Shown in pieces: positions 17,136 through 26,293 of a stretch of 64,000 nucleotides of DNA. The stretch is taken from NCBI RefSeq assembly GCF_000016825.1, contig NC_009513.1:379501-443500 (forward strand), written 5' to 3'. A program made the position numbers and the translations under genes. This stretch comes from Limosilactobacillus reuteri subsp. reuteri (GTDB lineage: Bacteria; Bacillota; Bacilli; Lactobacillales; Lactobacillaceae). Position 1 is the stretch's first letter. The number at the start of each line of letters is the position of its first letter. The notes under the pieces were generated by a model that was not told where the DNA came from, searched no databases, and saw nothing but the letters and a program-made list of their open reading frames with translations.

Positions 17136-18730
17136 AAATTATTTATGAAATTAGTCTCCAATCGACTAATTGATTGGCCAAATTTCGTTAGATTTAATGC
17201 CATCAGGGCTAGCCCAATGTCATTTTCCACAGCCCGTTGGCCACGGAGATGAGTTCGGCGTATGCCAAAATCCCTCTTCATGTGACCAAAGACTGGCTCA
17301 ACGTCGAACTTCCGTCGACGATAAATTGCCTTGCCTTCGTCACTTGAGAGGGCATCTTTAACTTTAGCTTTATAATAATTCCAGGTTGGGTTAACCTTCA
17401 TATAACGTTGACGACCACCTGGTGTCTTCGCTAGTTCATCTAATTTAACTGATAGTTGATGTTTATCAGCACGATAGATTTTAAAGTCACGCTTAAAGCC
17501 ATACTTATCAGTGGATTTACTATAGCGATAAAAACTAAAACGAACTCCTTGATGATCAATGTAGTAGTCGTCATTAGCGTTATATTCCCAATTCTGTGAC
17601 CTAGTTGGATCGTTTTTAAATTTACGTTTCTGTTCCTTTTGATAGGTTGTGTATGGGATAACCGGCTGCTTTTCAAACCGATCAAGAATCATTGTGTAAT
17701 TGTACTCACTTCCATAGCCTGCATCGGCGACGATATGTTCAAAGAAATCTAAAGCATGAAACTGGGTAAGGAATGGCACTAAGGTCCTGGTGTCAGTTGG
17801 ATTTGAAAACAGCCCGTAATCAAGCACAAATTGCTTATGGGTAGCGATTTGCAGGTTATAGCCAGGCTTCAACTCCCGATTCATCATCGGATCTTCCTTC
17901 ATACACATAAAGGTCGCATCGTGGTCAGTTTTGGAATAGCTATTACGACCTTGGAAGATATTTTCAGCACGTTCATACTTTTGGGCACGCGGAATTAGGT
18001 CGTTGCTTAATTGGTGACGAAGCTTTTTTAGAAAACGACGGCGCCGTTTTCTAACTGAACCCCCTTTGATGATTTTTGGTTCTTGCTTAATCTTTTCATC
18101 TAATTTAGTGATTTTCTCCGCCAGTTCTTGTTCCATTACTTCCATGCCTTCGGCGGAAGTAACCAGCTCCGGTGCCATTTCCTGTACCACTTGCTTTTCT
18201 ACTAGTTCCTCATAAAGCTTACTTGTCTTTTCTCTTAACTTAGCGTGATACTTTTCAACTGCCCGCCGCCAAGTAAATGAATATTTATTGGCATCGGCTT
18301 CTACCTTGGTCCCATCGATAAAAACTGCATCATTTTGAATTAGTCCGTGATCTTTCAAAGTCATGGTAAAGTAGACAAAGGCATGTTTAATTAGCTTACT
18401 AGCGTGCTGACTGCGGCGAAAGTTATTGATGGTATGGTAGCTATAAGTATAATCATGGGCTAACCAACGCATTGGCAGGTTCTCATCCAACATCATTTCA
18501 ATCTTTCTTCCAGAATAAGTTTGACGTGAGTAGGCAAACAAGAGAATCTTAAGCATAATTGCTGGATGCGATAAAGGGCGGCCGGTAGCCGCTCCTGAAT
18601 CTTCTAATAGCACATCTTGTGGAATCGAGTCGACAAAATCACTAATTAGTCGCGCAACATGATTCTGTGGTAAATCATAGTTATAGTTTAGTACGAATTC
18701 GGTTTGCCCTATGGTATAATTTTGATACAT
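17120..18730 (-). CDS. IS1182-family transposase
   Basis: A 536-residue DDE transposase without interruptions. The N-terminal region (HPAIMLKILLFAYSRQTYSG, about residues 56-75) is the DUF772-type domain. The acidic residues are in FIDGTKVEADAN, VADAGYGSEYNY and VEPVFGHMKRDFGIRR, the D-D-E order of this family. AAAGGGAGCG precedes the ATG. Being full length, it is likely functional and could mobilise related non-autonomous copies. Confidence 0.9.
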   Translation of the reverse strand: MYQNYTIGQTEFVLNYNYDLPQNHVARLISDFVDSIPQDVLLEDSGAATGRPLSHPAIMLKILLFAYSRQTYSGRKIEMMLDENLPMRWLAHDYTYSYHTINNFRRSQHASKLIKHAFVYFTMTLKDHGLIQNDAVFIDGTKVEADANKYSFTWRRAVEKYHAKLREKTSKLYEELVEKQVVQEMAPELVTSAEGMEVMEQELAEKITKLDEKIKQEPKIIKGGSVRKRRRRFLKKLRHQLSNDLIPRAQKYERAENIFQGRNSYSKTDHDATFMCMKEDPMMNRELKPGYNLQIATHKQFVLDYGLFSNPTDTRTLVPFLTQFHALDFFEHIVADAGYGSEYNYTMILDRFEKQPVIPYTTYQKEQKRKFKNDPTRSQNWEYNANDDYYIDHQGVRFSFYRYSKSTDKYGFKRDFKIYRADKHQLSVKLDELAKTPGGRQRYMKVNPTWNYYKAKVKDALSSDEGKAIYRRRKFDVEPVFGHMKRDFGIRRTHLRGQRAVENDIGLALMALNLTKFGQSISRLETNFINNLKSGL

Positions 18731-18798
18731 GGAAATCGCTCCCTTTGGTTGTTTTTAGGGGTAATTACATCATATCAGGAACGATTTCCTGTGTACAT

Positions 18799-18844
18799 AA
18801 AAACCGGATGATGAATTGTTCAAAAAATTCATCATCCGGTTTTT
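18799..18844. repeat. hairpin at promoter-side end of the IS1182-like element
   Basis: A 19-bp perfect stem (18799-18817 with 18826-18844) lies between the ABC-F gene end and the transposase promoter region. It probably stops transcription of the ABC-F gene from entering the element and resembles in position the hairpin at the other end. Confidence 0.7.
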
Positions 18845-18873
18845 ATTTTGGACTAGGAGTTTTTTCCCAGCCT

Positions 18874-20811
18874 CTAGTTTTCTTGATCAAATTCTTCCAG
18901 TTTTTCTGCTGCTTCTGTCCATGCAAGTTCGACCTCTTCGGATTTAGCTGATAATTCATCAAGTTCTTTTTGGAGATCGGTTAATTTTCCAATATCCGTA
19001 GCGATTTCTGGTTGGCTCATTTGTTCTTGAATTGCAGTTTGCTTTTCTTCTAATTCCGTCATCTGTTGTTCTAGTTCATCGACTTGTCGCTGAATTTTTC
19101 GGCGAGCACGCTGTTGTTCTTTACTCTGCTGATAAGATTGCTTACCAGCTGGTGCTTTAGCGATCGTGTTGGAATTATGCGAAGTAGCTTTAGGTGAACT
19201 TTCTTTTTCCTTAGCAACTAGATAGTCATCATAATTGCCTTCATAATGTTTAATTCCATCATGTTCCATTGCTAGGATATCGGTTGCAACCTGATTAATA
19301 AAGTAACGGTCGTGAGAAATAAAGAGAACGGTTCCGCTAAATTCGTTAATTGCGTTTTCGAGCACTTCTCGACTATCGATATCTAAGTGGTTAGTCGGTT
19401 CATCAAGGATAAGAAAATTAATCGGTTTAAATGAGAGTTTAGTTAACTCCAATCGTGCCTTTTCACCACCAGATAGGTCATGAACGACTTTATAAACATC
19501 ATCACCAACGAATAAGAAACTACCTAATAATGAGCGAATATCTTTTTCAGGTACTTCTGGATGGTCATCCCATACTTCTTCTAAAACGGTTTTATTTGGG
19601 TGCAATTGTTGTTGTTCCTGGTCATAGTAACCGATATCGAGGTTAGCACCGAGTTTGATTGTTCCACTAATTAACGGAATTTTATGGAGAATAGATTTAA
19701 GTAAAGTTGATTTTCCGATTCCATTTGGTCCGATAATCCCAACACGCTGCGGCTTGCGAACATTAAATGAAAGCGGCCCAGCAAGGATCTGTTCATCGTA
19801 GCCAACTTTTGCCTGCTCCACATCAAGAACTTCATTTCCACTATCTTTTTCAGAATGGAATTGGAAATGGATTGATTTATCATCAGTTTCTGGACGCTCA
19901 AGCCGCTCCATTTTTTCTAATTGCTTTCGCCGCGCCTGGGCACGTTTGGTCGTTGAGGCACGAACAATATTTCGATTAACAAAGTCTTCTAACTTAGCAA
20001 TCTTTTTTTGTTGTTGGTCATAGTGTTTCCACTCTGCCTGTAATCGTTCTTGCTTGTGTTTAACAAATTGCGTGTAGTTACCAGTATAGTGGGTGAGTGT
20101 TTTATTATCGAGATCATAAACATCGCTGACAACACGATCTAAGAAGTAACGGTCGTGAGAGACGATAAGCAATGCACCTTGATAACTTTTAAGATAATCT
20201 TCTAACCATGAAAGAACGTTCATGTCGAGGTGGTTAGTCGGTTCATCTAGAATCAAAAGCCCCGGTGCTTGCAGAAGGATCTTTGCTAAGGCGAGTTTAG
20301 TTTTTTGCCCTCCTGAAAGGGAATTAATTGGCGTATCATAACTATCTTCGCCAAAACCAAATCCATGTAGAATTCCCCGCATACGTGATTCGTATTCGAA
20401 ACCACCCCGTTTCTTAAAGGCAGTTTGTAAATTATCGTATGTTGAAAGAATTTGTTGATAATTGCTCTCGGAACTATCAAGGTCAGCTAGTTGCTGTTCA
20501 AGATCATGGATTTGCGTTTCCATTTTGTGGAGAGGAGCAAAAACAGTATCTAGTTCAGTCCAAATGCTATTTTGACTATCGAGTCCTTGATCCTGGGCCA
20601 AGTAACCAATTGTCAAATCTTTAACCTTCGTAATTGTTCCTTCATCTGGTTCGGTGATTCCAGCGATCATTTTTAACAAGGTCGTTTTACCAGCACCATT
20701 ACGCCCAACAAGCGCAGTACGGCCATGCTCTTGAATTTGCATGTTCATATTGTGAAATAAAACGTCCGCGCCAAATCGACGCACAACGTCATTTGTCTGT
20801 AAAAGTAACAT
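18874..20811 (-). CDS. ABC-F family ATPase (YdiF/Uup type)
   Basis: A 645-residue soluble protein with two ABC domains and no membrane segments. Walker A motifs are GRNGAGKTT and GPNGIGKST; signatures are LSGGQKTKLALAKIL and LSGGEKARLELTKL. Between the domains lies the arginine-rich linker (RASTTKRAQARRKQLEKM), and after residue 560 a long Glu/Gln-rich coiled coil. ABC-F proteins bind the ribosomal E site and relieve stalled translation or confer antibiotic protection; the coiled-coil tail fits the housekeeping YdiF/Uup group. It is divergent from rex. Confidence 0.88.
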   Translation of the reverse strand: MLLLQTNDVVRRFGADVLFHNMNMQIQEHGRTALVGRNGAGKTTLLKMIAGITEPDEGTITKVKDLTIGYLAQDQGLDSQNSIWTELDTVFAPLHKMETQIHDLEQQLADLDSSESNYQQILSTYDNLQTAFKKRGGFEYESRMRGILHGFGFGEDSYDTPINSLSGGQKTKLALAKILLQAPGLLILDEPTNHLDMNVLSWLEDYLKSYQGALLIVSHDRYFLDRVVSDVYDLDNKTLTHYTGNYTQFVKHKQERLQAEWKHYDQQQKKIAKLEDFVNRNIVRASTTKRAQARRKQLEKMERLERPETDDKSIHFQFHSEKDSGNEVLDVEQAKVGYDEQILAGPLSFNVRKPQRVGIIGPNGIGKSTLLKSILHKIPLISGTIKLGANLDIGYYDQEQQQLHPNKTVLEEVWDDHPEVPEKDIRSLLGSFLFVGDDVYKVVHDLSGGEKARLELTKLSFKPINFLILDEPTNHLDIDSREVLENAINEFSGTVLFISHDRYFINQVATDILAMEHDGIKHYEGNYDDYLVAKEKESSPKATSHNSNTIAKAPAGKQSYQQSKEQQRARRKIQRQVDELEQQMTELEEKQTAIQEQMSQPEIATDIGKLTDLQKELDELSAKSEEVELAWTEAAEKLEEFDQEN

Positions 20812-20894
20812 ATTGAAACCTCATTTAATTCGTTGATTTAATATGGTTTTATTTTAGCAGATTTTTAATTTTAAATAAAAAGTTGAAAATATTT

Positions 20895-20934
20895 TTGTAT
20901 TTTAGTTCACAAAAAAGGGTTTAATTGCTAGAAT
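20895..20934 (+). promoter_or_regulatory. rex promoter with Rex-operator-like sequence
   Basis: TTCACA (20906-20911), 17-base spacer, TAGAAT (20929-20934). The -35 lies in TTGTATTTTAGTTCACAA (20895-20912), which matches the Rex consensus TTGTGAAnnnnTTCACAA perfectly in its right arm and 5 of 7 in its left. A second TTCACAA half-site is at 20951-20957. This suggests NADH-responsive autoregulation. Confidence 0.5.
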
Positions 20935-21051
20935 ATACTCAGACTTAAATTTCACAAAGTAAAAATTAGTAACATTATCCTTGTCAAAAACTTAGTAATT
21001 TGTTGGCAAACTAGGTTGAGAAGGGCTTATTTTAGGAGGAACAAAAGTAGA

Positions 21052-21696
21052 ATGGCTAATAAAAAGATTCCACGCGCGACTGCGAAACGGTTGCCAATAT
21101 ATTTCCGTTATTTAAATGTATTGAAAGACGCAAATAAGCAACGGGTATCATCAACTGAACTTTCGGAGGCTGTGCAAGTTGATTCGGCAACGATTCGTCG
21201 TGACTTTTCATATTTTGGTGAATTAGGTAAGCGGGGATACGGTTATGACGTTGAAAGTCTATTAAAGTTTTTTAAAGGAATCTTACACCAAGACTCATTA
21301 GTTAGTGTTGCCTTAGTCGGGGTTGGTAGTTTGGGAAGTGCCTTGTTAAACTTTAACTTCCACCAAGATACTAATTTACGGATCAGTGCGGCATTTGATA
21401 CTAAGCCAGAATATGCTAATACAGTCAAAAGTGGTATTCCAATTTACCCATCCGAGGATATGGTAAAGCAGTTAAAAGAGCAACAAATTGATGTTGTTAT
21501 TCTAACCGTTCCAGGAATCAAGGCCCAACACGTTGCGGACCAATTAGTTGAAGCTGGTGTAAAGGGAATTCTTAACTTTACTCCTGTTCGTTTATCTGTG
21601 CCCAAAAATGTTCAAGTTCAAAATATTGACTTAACAAACGAACTTCAAACATTAATTTACTTCATTAAAAATTATACTGAAGATTCAATTAAATAA
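21052..21696 (+). CDS. rex: redox-sensing transcriptional repressor Rex
   Basis: Rex senses the NADH/NAD+ ratio and represses fermentation and redox genes. The 214-residue protein has an N-terminal winged helix ([16 protein letters not shown], then [23 protein letters not shown]) and a C-terminal Rossmann domain with [16 protein letters not shown] 21052 follows AGGAGGA (21034-21040); an upstream in-frame extension lacks support. It is transcribed alone and ends at a hairpin terminator. Confidence 0.95.
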   Translation: MANKKIPRATAKRLPIYFRYLNVLKDANKQRVSSTELSEAVQVDSATIRRDFSYFGELGKRGYGYDVESLLKFFKGILHQDSLVSVALVGVGSLGSALLNFNFHQDTNLRISAAFDTKPEYANTVKSGIPIYPSEDMVKQLKEQQIDVVILTVPGIKAQHVADQLVEAGVKGILNFTPVRLSVPKNVQVQNIDLTNELQTLIYFIKNYTEDSIK

Positions 21697-21704
21697 ATTA
21701 GGAG

Positions 21705-21742
21705 AGCATTGGTTTGATGAAAGCGTTCAACCAATGCTTTTT
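21705..21742 (+). terminator. rex terminator
   Basis: AGCATTGGTT (21705-21714) pairs perfectly with AACCAATGCT (21729-21738), followed by a T-rich run. Confidence 0.8.
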
Positions 21743-21804
21743 GTTTACTAAATTATTAATAAAAGTCATTGGTTGTAGGTATGATCTCTTAAGTTTTGAA
21801 AAAT

Positions 21805-21821
21805 GGTCAAAAAAAGTCAAA
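21805..21821. promoter_or_regulatory. CtsR box upstream of groESL
   Basis: GGTCAAA (21805-21811), three bases, AGTCAAA (21815-21821): the tandem-heptad operator of the class III heat-shock repressor CtsR, ending 9 bases before the -35. Confidence 0.85.
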
Positions 21822-21830
21822 GTGTTTTTG

Positions 21831-21858
21831 TTGCATTTTAAGGAGAACATGTTATATT
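21831..21858 (+). promoter_or_regulatory. groESL promoter
   Basis: TTGCAT (21831-21836), 16-base spacer, TATATT (21853-21858), located between the CtsR box and the CIRCE element. Confidence 0.7.
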
Positions 21859-21869
21859 TAAACATGTGG

Positions 21870-21896
21870 TTAGCACTTGAAGAGTTTGAGTGCTAA
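21870..21896. promoter_or_regulatory. CIRCE element (HrcA operator)
   Basis: TTAGCACTT (21870-21878), nine bases, GAGTGCTAA (21888-21896): the HrcA operator with a single mismatch to the consensus left arm TTAGCACTC. It covers the likely transcription start of groESL. Confidence 0.92.
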
Positions 21897-21930
21897 AAAT
21901 AAAATTTATTAACAAGATGGAGGGATTAAC

Positions 21931-22215
21931 GTGTTAAAACCATTAGGAGATCGCGTTGTTCTAAAAGCTGAAACTGAAGAAGAAAAGACAGTTGGTGGAA
22001 TTGTCCTTGCTTCCAATGTGAAGGAAAAGCCAACTACTGGAAAGGTTATTGCCGTTGGAGAAGGTCGTACTTTAGAAAACGGACAAAAGCTTGCTCCAGC
22101 TGTTAAGGAAGGCGATCGCGTATTATTTGATAAGTACGCAGGTAACGAAGTAGAATACAACGGTGAAAAGTTCTTAGTTGTTCATGCTAAAGACTTAGTA
22201 GCAATCGTTGAATAG
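21931..22215 (+). CDS. groES: co-chaperonin GroES
   Basis: The 94-residue heptameric lid of the GroEL chamber. It begins [13 protein letters not shown], has the mobile-loop segment [20 protein letters not shown], and ends KDLVAIVE. The start is GTG 21931 with GATGGAGGG upstream. First gene of groES-groEL; the upstream region carries both CtsR and HrcA operators. Confidence 0.97.
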   Translation: MLKPLGDRVVLKAETEEEKTVGGIVLASNVKEKPTTGKVIAVGEGRTLENGQKLAPAVKEGDRVLFDKYAGNEVEYNGEKFLVVHAKDLVAIVE

Positions 22216-22237
22216 TTAAATAAGCGAATTAAGAGCA

Positions 22238-22275
22238 GGAGACAGAAAGAATGAAATTCCTTCACCGTCTCTTTT
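22238..22275 (+). terminator. weak hairpin between groES and groEL
   Basis: GAGAC (22239-22243) pairs with GTCTC (22267-22271), followed by TTTT. The stem is short and interrupted, so it is more likely an attenuating or RNA-processing structure than a full terminator. Confidence 0.35.
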
Positions 22276-22306
22276 AAATAATGAATTTAATTTTGAGGTG
22301 ACATAA

Positions 22307-23935
<1,629 letters not shown>

Positions 23936-23968
23936 TACCATTTGACTAAAATTTAATTTTGTGGGCAG

Positions 23969-24014
23969 AAAAGATTCTAATGTTTGTTTTTTCAAATGTT
24001 GGGATCTTTTTTTG
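23969..24014 (+). terminator. groEL terminator
   Basis: An 18-bp stem with several G-U pairs (23969-23986 with 23993-24010) and a T run. The next ribosome site (GGAGG, 24017-24021) follows immediately, so some read-through into the next gene is possible. Confidence 0.75.
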
Positions 24015-24028
24015 TTGGAGGAAAATCA

Positions 24029-24517
24029 ATGACGAAAAATGCGACCAGTGTCTATAAATATTTAGACAACGAAAAAATAAACTATCAAATTGTTACTCAT
24101 CCCCCAGTCTATACAGCGGAACAAGCAGACAAGTATGTTCAAGAATATCAATTTGCTCGCACGAAAAACCTTTTTCTAAAAAATAAAGCTGGCTATTATT
24201 TAGTTACAATCTTAGAAAATAAGCGTCTCAATATGAAAAAATTGAAAGAGAATCTATCGACTAGTCGGTTTTCATTTGCCCGTCCAGAAGAATTAGCTAT
24301 GAAGTTAGGAATAACAAGTGGGGCTGTTTCACCTTTTAACTTGTTTAATGATAAACAACATCAGGTTACCTTTATTATTGATGCTGATATCTTTAAGAAC
24401 GAGGATTTAATAGGTTGTCACCCAAACATTAATACGGCCACTGTGATTTTAGGAATAAAAGATTTGCTTCAAATAATAAAGCAGAATGGTAATCCGGTTA
24501 AGGCGGTTCAACTATAA
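24029..24517 (+). CDS. YbaK/ProX-type aminoacyl-tRNA deacylase
   Basis: A 162-residue member of the YbaK/INS superfamily, which clears mischarged aminoacyl-tRNAs (for example Ala- or Cys-tRNA-Pro). It resembles the stand-alone prolyl-tRNA editing protein ProX/PrdX: THPPVYTAEQA near the N-terminus, KNLFLKNKAGYYLVTI, GAVSPFNLFND in the middle. ATG 24029 follows GGAGG at seven bases; the upstream in-frame extension lies in the groEL terminator. The substrate is inferred from family only. Confidence 0.82.
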   Translation: MTKNATSVYKYLDNEKINYQIVTHPPVYTAEQADKYVQEYQFARTKNLFLKNKAGYYLVTILENKRLNMKKLKENLSTSRFSFARPEELAMKLGITSGAVSPFNLFNDKQHQVTFIIDADIFKNEDLIGCHPNINTATVILGIKDLLQIIKQNGNPVKAVQL

Positions 24518-24598
24518 AGTTAATCTAAAAATCTTAAATTGTGGTAAAGTAAATTAGTATTAATTTTTAACCAAACTATAACTGAAAGGAACTAAGAA

Positions 24599-26209
24599 AT
24601 GGAAAAAATGAAGTTCCAGAAGATAACGCTATTTTCTGGTGTAATGCTTGCCTTAAATTCCTTAATTGGTTCAGGGTGGTTGTTTGGTGCCGGAACTGCT
24701 GCAAAGGTTGCGGGACCAGCTGCTATTTTGTCATGGATCTTAGGAGCAATAATCATTATTAGCATTGCCCTTACTTACGTTGAATTAGGGGCAATGTTTC
24801 CAGAAAGTGGAGGGATGAGTCGTTATGCTCAATATAGTCACGGTCCGTTTTTAGGTTTTATTGCTGCATGGGCAAATTGGATTTCATTAATCACGTTAGT
24901 CCCAATGGAAGCGGTGGCCTCGGTTCAATATATGAGTTCGTGGCCGTGGGCATGGGCAAATTGGACCCACCACTTTATGAAGAACGGTAATATTACGACT
25001 CCTGGATTGTTAGTTGTATTTGGCTTCATGCTTGTTTTTACTTTGATCAATTTCTGGTCGGTAAAATTGATGACTCGCTTTACTAATTTAATATCAATTT
25101 TTAAGATTTTATTACCCACATTAACAATTGTGATGCTTATTGTAGCGGGCTTTCATCCTAGTAATTTTGGTCATAGTGTAACTACTTTTATGCCATATGG
25201 CAGTCGATCGATCTTTGAAGCAGCTGCTATTTCAGGAATTATTATGTCTTATGATGCCTTTCAAACGGTAATCAACATGGGAGGAGAAATGATTAATCCT
25301 CATAAAAATATCGTGCGAGGCGTATTGATTTCAATGATTATTACTGCTGTGATCTATGTCATGTTACAAGTTGCTTTTATTGGAGCAATTGATCCGAATT
25401 TATTAGCGCAAAAAGGATGGCATGGGATTAACTATACGTCTCCATTTGCTGATATTGCGATCCTACTGGGGATGAATTGGCTTGCAATTTTACTATATAT
25501 GGATGCTTTTGTTTCACCATTTGGGACAGGGGTTGCGTTCGTAGCGACTGCCTCACGAGCATTGGCAGCAATGACTCATACCGGACATTTGCCCCAATGG
25601 CTGGGACGGTTAGAACGGCGCTACATGATTCCGCGGTTTGCAATGGTTGTGGATCTGATTTTAGCAGTGGTAATGGTTAGTCTCTTTAGAAATTGGAGTT
25701 TGTTAGCCACTGTAATTACTGGTTCAACTTTAATTGCTTATCTTACTGGGCCGGTTACTGTAATGTCGCTTCGTAAAATGGATGCTAATCTAAAGCGGCC
25801 GTTTCATCCACATTTTATGTCCTGGTTAGCGCCATTTGCATTTGTCTTGACGAGTCTTTCAATTTATTGGACAATGTGGCCGACGACTGTTCAGGTAATT
25901 GGGGTTATCTTATTAGGCTTACCGATCTATCTTTATTATGAGGTTAAGTATCGTCACGCATCAGGGCTACGTGACTTACGCAATAGTTATTGGATGTTGG
26001 CTTATCTTGTTTTTATCTCAATAGTTTCTTACATTGGGAGTGAAGGATTTGGCGGCAAGGACTGGTTGAAGTACCCATGGGATTTTGTTGTTATTATCAT
26101 CTGCTCGTTAGGATTTTACCGGTGGGCTGTGGCTAGCCGGATGAAAAAAATCGATCCTGCGGCAGAAAAGGTTAATGCCAAGGTAAAGATGCCAGAAAAA
26201 GATCAATAG
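24599..26209 (+). CDS. APC-family amino-acid permease (aspartate/proton-symporter-like)
   Basis: A 536-residue membrane protein with about 12 hydrophobic segments. The first helix holds the substrate-site motif NSLIGSGWLFGA; SYDAFQTVINMGGEMINPHKN is the conserved TM6-TM7 region, and the tail is charged and cytoplasmic. Similar proteins include B. subtilis YveA, an aspartate permease, but the substrate is not established here. GAAAGGAAC precedes the ATG. It stands alone, with an unremarkable 80-bp gap before it. Confidence 0.8.
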   Translation: MEKMKFQKITLFSGVMLALNSLIGSGWLFGAGTAAKVAGPAAILSWILGAIIIISIALTYVELGAMFPESGGMSRYAQYSHGPFLGFIAAWANWISLITLVPMEAVASVQYMSSWPWAWANWTHHFMKNGNITTPGLLVVFGFMLVFTLINFWSVKLMTRFTNLISIFKILLPTLTIVMLIVAGFHPSNFGHSVTTFMPYGSRSIFEAAAISGIIMSYDAFQTVINMGGEMINPHKNIVRGVLISMIITAVIYVMLQVAFIGAIDPNLLAQKGWHGINYTSPFADIAILLGMNWLAILLYMDAFVSPFGTGVAFVATASRALAAMTHTGHLPQWLGRLERRYMIPRFAMVVDLILAVVMVSLFRNWSLLATVITGSTLIAYLTGPVTVMSLRKMDANLKRPFHPHFMSWLAPFAFVLTSLSIYWTMWPTTVQVIGVILLGLPIYLYYEVKYRHASGLRDLRNSYWMLAYLVFISIVSYIGSEGFGGKDWLKYPWDFVVIIICSLGFYRWAVASRMKKIDPAAEKVNAKVKMPEKDQ

Positions 26210-26293
26210 ATATATTTGTAGGTTGCAAAATTAAAGGATAAATTGTAGTATTGTTACCTACTTAAAAAGTGTAAAAATCAAAGGAGAAATAGT

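Larger units (their letters stand above)
17044..18874 (-). mobile_element. IS1182-like insertion sequence, apparently intact
   Basis: About 1,831 bp between convergent panE-like and ABC-F genes. The outer ends match in inverted orientation at 14 of 17 positions: GAGGCCGGGAATTAACT (17044-17060) and the complement of the right end, GAGGCTGGGAAAAAACT (18874-18858). Each end carries an internal hairpin: 17085-17135 (23-bp stem) and 18799-18844 (19-bp stem). One intact transposase gene fills the middle. No clear direct target duplication was found. The left 90 bp recur in the palindrome at 63575-63716. Confidence 0.8.

Noticed and set aside
18727..18790. Short inverted similarity around the IS1182-like transposase start
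   Set aside because: GGAAATCGTTCC-type repeats near the ribosome site may regulate the transposase, but they are short and interrupted and I could not build a convincing structure.
26210..26293. c-di-AMP (ydaO-type) riboswitch upstream of kimA
   Set aside because: This is the usual partner in B. subtilis, but the gap here is only 84 bp and shows no terminator or recognisable riboswitch segments.
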